Source of the DNA: Phytopythium helicoides
Lineage: Eukaryota > Oomycota > Peronosporomycetes > Pythiales > Pythiaceae
Assembly: GCA_024867545.1 (NCBI GenBank)
Contig: JANFNE010000065.1
Span: 62,001 to 126,000, forward strand
DNA: 64,000 bases
Reading direction: 5' to 3'
In this document: piece by piece, positions 1 through 8,947 of the stretch
How positions within the stretch are numbered: the first letter of the stretch is position 1
How the letters are laid out: each line of letters begins with the position of its first letter
The notes under the pieces: generated by a model
Database searches by the model: none
What the model saw: only the letters and a program-made list of their open reading frames with translations
What the model was told of the DNA's origin: nothing
Translations under genes and position numbers: made by a program

Positions 1-289
1 GAGGGGGCGACTTGGAGCAAGGCGGACGGCACGATTGTCGAGTCCGAGCCGAAGAAGCTATTCACATCGCTGCCAGTGCTGCATGTCAACAGTATGTCTA
101 AGGAGCTCGAGATGAAGTCTCGGCGTGAGCTGTACGGTGCTGCCGGTCCGTTTGAGTGTCCGTGCTATAAGTACTCGACACGAACAGACCGGTACTTCAT
201 CTTCATGGTGACCATGAAGTGTCCGCCGGGTCGGCCTCCGACGGCACTGGGGTCTGCGCGGCGTCTGCTTGTTGTGCAACACCGAGTAG
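1..289 (+). CDS. Dynein heavy chain, C-terminal end (partial, frameshifted)
   Basis: Reading from base 1 in frame 1 gives the extreme C-terminus of a dynein heavy chain: a Lys-Lys-Leu-Phe then Leu-Pro-Val-Leu segment, then GPFECPCYKYSTRTDRYF, then a Met-Val-Thr-Met strand and PPGRPPT. The family ends in a conserved H-W-x-L-R-G-x-x-L-L-C tail, and this tail is encoded here but in the next frame, ending at TAG 287-289. The switch is explained by one extra G at about 243-244. Without it the frame would run to TGA 304-306 with an unrelated tail. The protein is a microtubule motor; the tail resembles axonemal heavy chains, which is an inference. The 5' part lies outside the window. Confidence 0.85.
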
Positions 290-383
290 AGCTGAGTCGG
301 TCGTGAGTGTGGTCGTTGTGCGCTCGATCAACCAATACATGATCTATTCATCCGGTCTAATACATCCATGCAAGCCACGCCAC

Positions 384-1041
384 TTACTCGACGTCCATGC
401 CCTTGGCCTTAGCCTTGCCCTTAGTCTTGGCGCTGGCCGCAGCCAGCGTGGCCTCATTGGCCTTGACGACCGTGTTCTGCAGGTGCAGCTGGATGGCGGC
501 GAACGGGTCGCCCTGGAAGCTGGGGTGGGTCTGCACGGCGCGCAGCTGTCCCAGCTCCCTGACCGCGAGCTTCTGTCGCTGCTTGCCGCTGAGCTGTCGC
601 TTCTTTCCCGTCGGTCTTGGCAGCGCCCGGTGCCTTGTTGGCCGCCTGGTGGATGTCCCCCGCGGCCTCAGACTGGAAGAGCGCGGCCTGCAGCTCGGCG
701 ATGTCTGCGAACGCGCCGTCCTGCTTGTTCTTGCCGGCCTGCGCCTTCTCCTGCGCCACGCGGCGCACGAGCCCCATCTTCTTCATAAAGGCCGAGCGCC
801 GCTTGAGCCGCTTGCGCTGCCCGCGACTCAGTGCCGCGCCGCCCTCGTCCTGCTCGCCGCCGCTGTCCTCGTTGTCCAGCGGCACGAGCTCCTCGGCCGC
901 GTCAGCGTCCGCGAACGCCGCGGCCACGGCGGCTGCGCCCATGGCCGACGGCTCCGCATGGTCCTGCGCCTTCTTGAGGGCGCCCGAGTGCGCGGCGGCC
1001 GCGTGCGCGCGGGACTTGCGGGCGCGCTGCTGCCGGCCCAT
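384..1041 (-). CDS. SLX9/FAM207A-like ribosome biogenesis protein (frameshifted)
   Basis: Intronless gene starting at ATG 1041 with a basic MGRQQRARKSR start, about 218 aa once one base is ignored. It has a basic KRLKRRSAFMKKMGLV helix and a C-terminal segment with HPSFQGDPFAAIQLHLQNT, which matches the C-terminal signature of the SLX9/FAM207 family. That family acts in pre-40S ribosome export and 18S rRNA processing. The two halves are in different frames. The change falls at a T-run near 604-606 (an A-run on the coding strand), and 658 nt equals 219 codons plus one base, so a single extra base explains it. The stop is TAA at 384-386. Confidence 0.75.
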
Positions 1042-1350
1042 GCTGCGCTGCTGACGACCCAAATTGTATGGCGGTTTGTATGCGCGCGCCAGTGGTGGTC
1101 AACGCCGTTTCGCCATTCAAACGTAGCTCCTCGTTAAGTGCGCTTTGGTGACGCTAGGTTCGGGTTTTGGATCGTTAAGTGTGTGTAGCCATGACAGGAA
1201 GTGCGGTGTAGCCATGTCTGGCAGTTGAAGTGAGCCTGGCAGGCTATTCGTGGTTGCGGAGCTAGCTTCAACTGACCTGACTGACGGCTCTAATTGCAGA
1301 GCGGCACCAGCGAAAGCGAGAGCGCGAGAGAGACCGGAACAAGGCGAGAC
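1042..1350. other. Short intergenic stretch, no confident gene
   Basis: No recognisable coding sequence. The segment ending near 1298 (ctaattgcag) looks like an intron 3' end, so an unidentified 5' exon of the downstream kinase may lie here. Confidence 0.4.
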
Positions 1351-2846
1351 ATGCTGAGAGGTGCGAGCGAGGTCGACGGGCAGCACCACCTGGCGCACGA
1401 GCGGAGGCGGCAGCCGTCGGCCCACTTCCTCATGCAGGTGGAGGCACAGGCGCCATTTGCACACGCTCAAGGCTCTAGAGCTCGACCGGATCTGGGGAGC
1501 TGTGATGAACATGCGCACGGCTCATCGTCCTGGATCAACATCCCATTCCGAGACATCACCGTGTGTGAGTCGATCGGTGGTGGCGGTGTTGCACTCGTGC
1601 ACCGAGGCATTTTCCACAAGCAGCCGGTTGCCCTCAAGACTTTGGTGCGGCAATCCACTGCTGAGAGCATAGCAGACACTGAGCTGATACACTGTGTGCT
1701 GCAGTTTGATCCCCGAGTAGACGCAGCGCTGCAGCAAGAGTTCATGGATGAGCTACTTGTTATGAGGTGAGGACAATTTGCATGCGCTCTAGGTACTGTC
1801 GACGTCGAAATCTACATCAAACGAAGCAAGCTGCGGCACCCGAACGTAGTGACGCTCATCGGTGCTTGCATCGAACCGCCGCGCATGTGTATGGTAATGG
1901 AGCTGTGCGAGCACTCGCTGCACCACTTACTGCACGTCACCAACCACTTCCTCGGCGTTCACCAGCTCACTCGCATTGCGGTAAGATTCTCGATCACTTT
2001 CGATTCTGTCTATCAACGTATGCTAAAGAATCTCTCTACCTACGATTGAAGGAGGACATTGCGTGCGGAATGAGGTATTTACACGAGCAAGCACCGGCAG
2101 TCATCCACCGGTACAGTATAGTGTTGTGCGATGCCTTCGCACCATGAACTGCCAAATAACCTCTGGTGTTGAAAAGCGATCTCAAGAGCGCAAATGTGCT
2201 TCTTGACGCGACAGGAGTCGCCAAGCTGTGCGATTTTGGACTCGTCAGGTAGATTCACATCGAGGGTCCGACATATCCTGCTGCTCCACATCTAATTTGC
2301 AAACTCTGGGATCATAGAACAAAGATCACGAGCGCGGGGACTCCGAGCTACATGCCTCCAGAGCTATTGAGCGGCAAGCCATTCTCGAAAGCGGTTGACG
2401 TCTTTATGTTTGGCGTGCTCTTGTGGGAGGTGAGTTTCACACGAACATCTACGCCGTCGACTTTGTGCGTGCTGAAGCCAAGATGTGTCGATGTTTGGCC
2501 AGATCTTTACTCGCGACATTCCGTTTCGCGGCTACGACGTCTCTGACATCCGCAAGAAGGTCATCGCAGGCGAGCGGCTTCGCATCCCAACGTTAGATTG
2601 TCCACCAGAGTGCCAGGTGCCTGCGACTTGTCTGCATATTGGGGATCACCATCGTGTCCTCATCCTTTCTTACTTCCTACAGGAGCTAATGAAGCGCTGT
2701 TGGGACGCCGATCCAGCTCAGGCGACCAACGTTCGAGTTCGATCCACGAAGCGCTGCGGTCAATCGAGCTGCCAAACTGCGCCGAGTTCTCGTCCGACTC
2801 CTTAGGAGGCGGAGACGCCCTCGACGATCTCCTGCGCGGACGTTGA
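1351..2846 (+). CDS. TKL-family protein kinase (7 exons, two frame breaks)
   Basis: A tyrosine-kinase-like Ser/Thr kinase. Exons after the first end at 1766: 1827-1980, 2052-2110, 2177-2248, 2318-2429, 2503-2616, 2683-2846; introns are 60-73 nt. Visible motifs are the glycine loop IGGGGVALVHRG, the ALK lysine, SKLRHPNVVTLIGAC, HRDLKSANVLLD, DFGLVR and GTPSYMPPE. The last exon encodes the RPTFEF and IHEALRSIEL segments in two different frames. Extra G bases near 2721 and 2741 account for both breaks, and 164 nt equals 54 codons plus two bases. The start is uncertain: 1351 is the first ATG in the open frame, and a 5' exon may be missing. Substrate unknown. Confidence 0.75.
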
Positions 2847-2943
2847 GACCAATCGAAGCAGGAACCAAAGCCACAGTGCAACCGCGTGTGAATGCAAATT
2901 GGATTGACTTGCTCCACCTACAGTAGCAGCCGTTGCGCCGCAC

Positions 2944-3301
2944 CTAGGCGGCGTCCCTAGCCCACAAGTCGAGCCCCAGGTCGTTCCACCGGTCCACCTT
3001 GTCCTCAGCCGTCAGTCCCGGCGGCTCTCCTGGCACCACCTCGTCAACTCAACTCGCGCGAAAGCTTGCTGAGTTGGCACGACGTCCACGCACCTGTCGG
3101 GCTCTCTGCCTGCGGATCCACGTCGAGCCCCGCCGGGATCTCGATCTCTGCCTCCGTTCACCCTCATCAGCCCCACTCAGCGCCCCAACACCTCCATCCC
3201 GCGAGCGCACCGTCGTCCGAGAGCTTGTCGGCGATCCAGTCGTCGTCCACCAGGTCCAGGTAGAACCTGCGCGGGAACAGCGACGGCAGCTTGCAGTCCA
3301 T
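2944..3301 (-). CDS. APC13: Anaphase-promoting complex subunit 13 (APC13/Swm1-like)
   Basis: A tiny three-exon gene, complement(join(2944..3047, 3094..3147, 3211..3301)), 82 aa with every phase matching and no frame break. The protein reads FYLDLVDDDWIADKLSDDE, then EIEIPAGLDVDPQAE, then an acidic stretch, and ends DKVDRWNDLGLDLWARDAA. This follows the APC13 pattern: L-D-L-[IV]-D-D-x-W-x-x-D-K-L, then an I-P motif, then a W-x-D-L-x-L tail; human APC13 is 74 aa. The subunit stabilises TPR scaffold subunits of the APC/C ubiquitin ligase. The introns are 63 and 46 nt. It is divergent from the TPT1 gene, with 84 bp between the start codons. Confidence 0.8.
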
Positions 3302-3385
3302 GTTGCCTCGCCCCCGGCCTTTCCCGCCCGCGGAGTGTATGTCGATGTGCCTGCTCCTGCCGAGCCTGGTGGCGGCCAGAGCGCC

Positions 3386-4067
3386 ATGAGCGAGCGGCCG
3401 AGGAGACAGCGGCGCAAGGGCCGCAGGGACGACCCGCCGGACGTGCGGCTGTCCAAGACGCTGGCATTCGCGCTGCGCCACGGCGCGCAGGAGCTGCAGC
3501 TGCCCATGCGGTCGTCAGGCTTCGTGGAGCTGCGCGCGCTGCTGGCGCTGCCGCTCTTCCGCGGGTACTCGGCGGCGGACGTGGAGCGCGTGGTGCGCGC
3601 CAACGACAAGAAGCGCTTCTCGCTCACGACGGACGAGGCCGGCGACGTGGCCTTCATCCGCGCCAACCAGGGCCACACGCTGCAGATCGTGAGGGACGAG
3701 GACCTGCTCGACCCCATTGACGACCCGGCAGAGATCCCCACGTGCATCCACGGCACCTACATGCGGCTCTGGAGCAGCATCCTCGAGACGGGGCTCTCGC
3801 GCATGGCGCGCAACCACGTGCACATGACGCCGAGGGAGAGCGTGTCCGAGGAGCACGACGTCGTCAGCGGCATGCGCGCCGACTGCGACCTGCTCGTCTA
3901 CGTGGACGCCGAGCGCGCCATGGCCGACGGCATCAAGTTCTTCCGGTCCAGCAACAACGTCATCCTCAGTCCGGGAGCAGGCGACGCGGGCGTGATCGAG
4001 CGCCAGTACTTGCCTGCGCGCCGTAAAGCGCGACGGAACGCTCGTGTACGAGCGCGAGGAGCAGTGA
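3386..4067 (+). CDS. TPT1: tRNA 2'-phosphotransferase (Tpt1/KptA family, one frame break)
   Basis: About 226 aa starting MSERPRRQRRKGRRDD. It transfers the 2'-phosphate left at the splice junction of spliced tRNAs to NAD. Family motifs in order: LSKTLAFALRHGA, NDKKRFSLT, IRANQGHT, HGTYMRLWSSI, a conserved R-x-H-V-H-M-T segment, VDAERAMADGIKFFRSSNN and VILSPG. The conserved His, Arg and RANQGH residues are present. After QYL the frame shifts by one near 4012, and the tail continues RAVKRDGTLVYEREEQ to TGA 4065-4067; 682 nt is 227 codons plus one base. The gene is intronless. Upstream GC-rich sequence belongs to the divergent APC13 gene. Confidence 0.85.
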
Positions 4068-4145
4068 AGAAGGCGCTGCAGGCTAACAAAACTGAGGCGT
4101 GCATTTCGCGAAACGTCTTGGAAGCGGCCTTAATCGACCGCTCTA

Positions 4146-4891
4146 CTACTCACTCACAGACCCTCGTCCTCCTCTCTCCTCGATGTCGTCGAGGATGGAG
4201 CGCGCGACGACCATGCTCGGCCCCTCGGCGTCGCAGTCCTCGTCGTCGTCGTCCCCCTCCTTGCACTCCTCGTCGCTCAACTCCAGCTCGCCGTCATCGC
4301 TGTCCTGCTGCATCACGGCGATGCAGAACGGGTTGATCTCCTCGGTCGCCGCCTCCTCCTGCAGCCGCTGGAACTTGTGCGTCTCACGAGACTTGGATCT
4401 GCGCATCCGCAGCGCGACGAACGCGGCGGCGGCCGCCAGCGCCACTGGCGCCACGAACACCAAGTTGGACACGCTCGTCGTCGGCGCTGCAGCCTGCTGC
4501 GTCGTCCTTGGACGCCACCGCGAGCGCTGAGTTGGCTCCTCCTGCGCTCGACTTGATCATGACGACGCCAGGTCCCGCTGGCGCGCTGCAGGGTTGGTGG
4601 CTGACGGGATGGGCACGGCGTCCTCCGGCGCGTCCTCCAGCTCGCCTTGGGCTCCACCCGCGTCCACGAACGCCACCAAGCACGTCTCGCTGTCTACGCA
4701 GTAGAAGCAGCCGTGCAGCAGCGCCTTGATCTGCGACGCCTGCGCACTCGGACTCGGTGGGGCACGCGACGCCCCGCGGTCGCGCCACGCCGTCGTCGCA
4801 GGCCCTCGAGCGCTTCTTGTGGTCCTCAGCAGGCGTCCGAGGCGTCCAGCAGCAGCGCCAGCACCAGCAGCGGGGAGAGCAGGCGGCGCAT
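4146..4891 (-). CDS. Putative single-pass membrane protein with acidic tail (frames broken)
   Basis: No family recognised. The minus strand from ATG 4891 encodes a likely signal peptide (MRRLLSPLLVLALLL), a cysteine-containing ectodomain (CPTESEC; HGCFYCVDSETC), a linker, a transmembrane helix (VFVAPVALAAAAAFVAL) followed by basic RMRRSKSR, and an acidic cytoplasmic tail with Asp/Glu runs ending at 4146. These pieces lie in three frames, with no GT-AG pairs of normal length to join them, so base errors or decay are likely. The arrangement suggests a type I membrane protein. Function unknown. Confidence 0.45.
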
Positions 4892-5001
4892 GGCGAGCAG
4901 CTTCGAGATCGAGGAATGCGCGGAAGGATCCTTTGCGGGTCAACCTTTTGGATCTCGAAAGGTCGCTGAGATGCTAGAACGGAATTGGACGCGGACGTGA
5001 A

Positions 5002-5554
5002 ATGGTGTGCGCTGACACGCCTCCAGGGCTCTGCTCACGCTTGTGGAGGAGGTCTACCTACAGACTGACTGGTGTGGTGGTGTTTGTGGTGGTGCTGCAG
5101 GCGTCTGCGCTGTCGGAGGAGCACGAGCGCGAGCTCAAGAAGATCTTCGACGACTACGACCAGGTCAGAGCAGCAATGTATGGAGGTTTTGCGATAAAGA
5201 TCGAGTTTGCTCACGATGGACTGTGATGGACGTGTATTCGTGAGGCAGAACGGCTCGGGAGACATTGATATCGACGAGGTGACTGGCTGTGCGCGTGAGC
5301 TTTGAGGTTGTCAGCACCAACGTGACACGCTCGCGTCTCTGATATGCAGCTTCGGGACATTGCCGAGGATCTCGGCGAGCCACTTTCGGACATTGAGCTC
5401 CAGTACTTGACCAAGGAGTTTGACACGGATCAGAGGTGCGCCTTGGAAGGACTCGAAGGGGAGAGGTGGTACTCATTTTTAGCAATGGTGGCGTCGACAC
5501 AGCGGCGCCATCAGCTGGACCGAGTTCATTTCGTGGTGGAAGCTCCCGTTCTAG
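5002..5554 (+). CDS. Small EF-hand protein (4 exons, one frame break)
   Basis: Exons ?-5163, 5249-5278, 5350-5435 and 5483-5554, about 116 aa. Joined, they give ELKKIFDDYDQ, NGSGDIDIDE, then LRDIAEDLGEPLSDIELQYL, then FDTDQS-NGGVD and an ISWTEFISWWKLPF ending. The first calcium loop (DYDQNGSGDIDIDE) is canonical and the second (DTDQSNGG...) is less regular, so this is a calmodulin/centrin-like calcium sensor. The 30-nt second exon sits inside the first loop. The last exon changes frame near 5505, consistent with one missing base. The start is uncertain: ATG 5002 is in frame, but an intron may end at 5100 (gtgctgcag). Confidence 0.6.
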
Positions 5555-6191
5555 TCGGCGTCTTTTTTGGGGTGAACACCGATCCCAAAGCTTGCATATC
5601 CATCATGTGGAGCTCGAGATGCGATCTAACCGAATGAAGCAAGGCTGAGCCGGTGAAATGACGCTCTCGGTGTAGCATTTGCCCTCTGTGTCTCATGGAG
5701 ATTGCTGTCAACGACACAGCGATAGTCGCAGTGAACATCCCGATCTTGCTCCGAAATTGGTCTTTTTGGCACAGCAAACATTGGCGGGGCGTTTCGCTCC
5801 ACAGGGTTTCCGTTGCTTCGTGCTGTCTATTTCGAGGCCCACGTTACAAAACTCCGTGGGACTGAGCATGTTGACTTGAAGCTGCTATCATCTTTGTCCG
5901 AAGGTGTGAGGGAAGAAACGCGAAACAGCATCTCCACAGTGTGCGCTATTAATGGTGCTGGAAAAGGGCGAGAAGTTGGATGAAACTCATGCTCTCAGCC
6001 CCTCGCGTTTGAACTGGTTGGCCACTTGTGCAAATCGCGGGTGCGAGTGGTTCAACGACCGGTTGGCACAAGTTTTTGTGTGCTGGTTGCTTCCCTTCGC
6101 GTGCTTGGTCTCGTGCATGATCTAGATTTGGGGAAAGGGGGAATACAAAAATCCGACCTCGACATCCAGCCGTGAGCACTCCGAAGCTATC
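5555..6191. other. Intergenic, no gene seen
   Basis: 637 bp upstream of the MAP-kinase locus. Neither strand has an open frame with recognisable protein features, and I see no repeats. It presumably holds the EF-hand terminator and the kinase promoter. Confidence 0.5.
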
Positions 6192-8947
6192 ATGGCGAAG
6201 CGGGAGCGTGCCACGCCAGTAGTGCATGACAATGGATTCACACTCAACGGGTGCACGTTCCACGTGTCGCCAAAGTATCAACCACTTGACGCTATCGGGC
6301 AGGGCTCCTACGGTGTTGTGTGCTCTGTGAAAAACAGCGAGACAGGCGAGAAATTAGCGATCAAGAAGATCACACCGATGGCTGGTGATGAATGGGACGC
6401 TACGCATACGCTGCGCGAGATCCGCCTCATGAGGTGTCTGGGTGCCCATGAAAACGTACGCAGTCTATTGCTCTACTCTACGCCGCGATTGTTACTGATT
6501 GCTTACTGATGATGGCATCGCACAGATCATAGCACTCAAGGATTTGAGTATGTGCCAGGAGAAGACGAGCTGTATATGATGATGGAGCTCGCCGACACTG
6601 ATCTACATCGCCTGATCCAGAGTTCATGTCCACTCTCAGACGGCCACATCCGGGTCATCATGTACCAGATATTGTCAGGTGTCAAGGCCATGCACGACAA
6701 TGGCGTGTTACACCGTGACCTGAAACCTGGCAACCTTCTGCTCAACAAGGATTGTGAGCTTAAGATCACAGATTTTGGACTTGCCCGGATGATTCCTAAA
6801 GCTGGTTGCAAGAACGGGATGCCCCGGAAGGTGATGCCTCAGCAGTGATCTCGCCGATGACTGAGTACGTTGTGACGCGCTGGTACCGGCCACCTGAACT
6901 CATGCTCGCACCAAATGGCTGCTACGACGGTGCCATTGACATGTGGTCTGTCGGGTGCATTCTCGGTGAGCTGCTTGCACGAAAACCAATGTTTCCAGGC
7001 ACGGACTTTATGGACCAACTCACACGCGTCTTCAAGGTTATTCCCGTGCCCGAGCCCGAGCATCGTGGGTACACCATTGACAAGGACGCACTCAAATTCC
7101 TGTCGTCGCTCCCACCTGCACCAGCTGACGCACTGGATAAGCTCTGCAAGAACAACTCGCATGCATGTGATCTGATCAAGAAACTGCTTTGCTTCAACCC
7201 CAAGGAGAGGTTGTCTGCTGATGCAGCTCTCGCCCATCCATTTTTTGATGGCGTCAAGGATGAATGGGGCGAAATTGCGTCCTTGCGACTCGACCACTCA
7301 CTCGAGTTTGCATTTGAGACCCAATCTCTACCACTCGCGACACTGCGCCAGTACATTTGCGAGGAGGTCCGTGCTTTCAGCCAACAGGACGACTCTCTTC
7401 GCAGCAAGCGGAAAGAGCAGCTTGCAGCCGCCAAGGCAAACGCAGCGGCTGCTTCCAATCCTACATCAATGGCAGCTGCTGCCAAGGCGCATTCCGATAC
7501 CAAGGGAGCTACCGCTCCTGTCTCGTCAGCACATGGTACTGCTGTTTCCATGGCTAACGACTGCGCTGCCGGTCGCGGATTTACCATCAAGGGCTGCGAA
7601 TTCAACGTCCCACCTAGCTACAAGCCCCTTCAAGTGCTCGGGGAGGGTTCTTATGGGATTGTCTGGTATGTTCCTGCTCGAGCTATGAACTATTGTCCCA
7701 AGCCTTACACTTTCGATTTTGTTCCAAATAGCGCTGCAAGCGACGCTGTGTCCAAGAAGAACGTCGCGATCAAGAAGATTACACCGATGGCCGGAGATGA
7801 GTGGGATGCCAAACACACATTGCGCGAGATTCGTCTAATGCGGTATTTTGGCCAACACCCGAACGTACGAGCCCGAATGCGATTACTCTGTGCTTTTCTT
7901 TAGCTAACATTCTCCTAACGACAGATTGCTTCACTTCAAAACCTGAGCACTTGCACGGAGAAGGACGAGCTGTACATCATGATGGAGCTTGTTGATACGG
8001 ATTTGCATCGGCTCATTCAGAGCAAAACGAAACTCGAGGAAGCGCATATTGCGTGCGTCACTTCTTGATTGTCGTTACTGAGTGACTTCAGTGACTAATT
8101 CGTGGTGATGTGCAGGGCCATCATGTACCAACTGCTTTGTGGTGCACTCGCTCTGCACGAGAATGGAGTGCTCATCGCGACCTCAAGCCCGGAAACATCC
8201 TTGTCAGTCGCAACTGTGATGTCAAAATCACGGACTTTGGGTTGTCGCGGTATGTTCCTCAGCGTGCTAAGATGGTGACGGGCAGCAGCAGCCACACCAC
8301 TCAACCGACCGGGCCAAGGAGCTTATGACCGAGTATGTTGTCACTCGCTGGTACCGTCCGCCGGAGATCATGCTCGCCCCCAACGGTGCCTACAATGAGG
8401 CTGTCGACATGTGGTCGATCGGTTGCATCTTTGGCGAGCTACTGAATCGCAAACCACTGTTCCCAGGTTCTGACTTCATCGATCAGCTCACGCGTGTGTT
8501 TCGAGTGCTTCCTGTTCCCTCAGCTGACAAGCGCGGCTACGAAGTCGAGGGCGATGCACTTGCCTTCCTTGAAAGCTTACCACCGTGCTCGCCTTCAGCA
8601 TTAACGAAGACGTTCCGTCGTGCATCTCCCGAGGCACTTAGTCTCTTGCGACGCTTGCTCTGCATAAATCCCTGAGCGACGCATCTCAGCTCGTCAGGCA
8701 CTCGCGCACCCGTATTTCAAGGCCATTCGTGCCCAGCTTGGAGATCCACCCGAGTTCAAGGTCGGCCGTGCTTTCGACTTTGAGTTCGACTATCAGGATT
8801 TCCCTCTCACACACCTTCGGTCGCTCATCAAGCCGAGGTTCGACTCCTTCAGCAAGATGGCGCACGTGCCGCTCCGTCTTCAATGAAGCGTAGCGAGCCG
8901 ACACAGCAGCAGCAGCAGCATACTCAACAAGAGCAGGTCGGCTGTGC
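6192..8947 (+). CDS. Tandem (double) MAP kinase domain protein
   Basis: Two complete MAPK domains follow one another. Domain 1 starts at ATG 6192: GQGSYGVV loop, AIKKITPM lysine, [28 protein letters not shown]. Domain 2 begins near 7550: [45 protein letters not shown]. Both keep the catalytic residues and a TEY activation motif. From about 6806 to 7864 one frame runs through the domain-1 C-lobe, an Ala-rich linker and the domain-2 N-lobe without a stop. Introns: 6456-6525, 7666-7731, 7865-7924, 8053-8115. One-base breaks lie near 6563, 6807, 8172, 8310, 8670 and 8835. The domain-2 start aligns with an internal ATG at 7550, suggesting tandem duplication and fusion. The C-terminal end is unresolved and may join the WW region. 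Confidence 0.75.
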
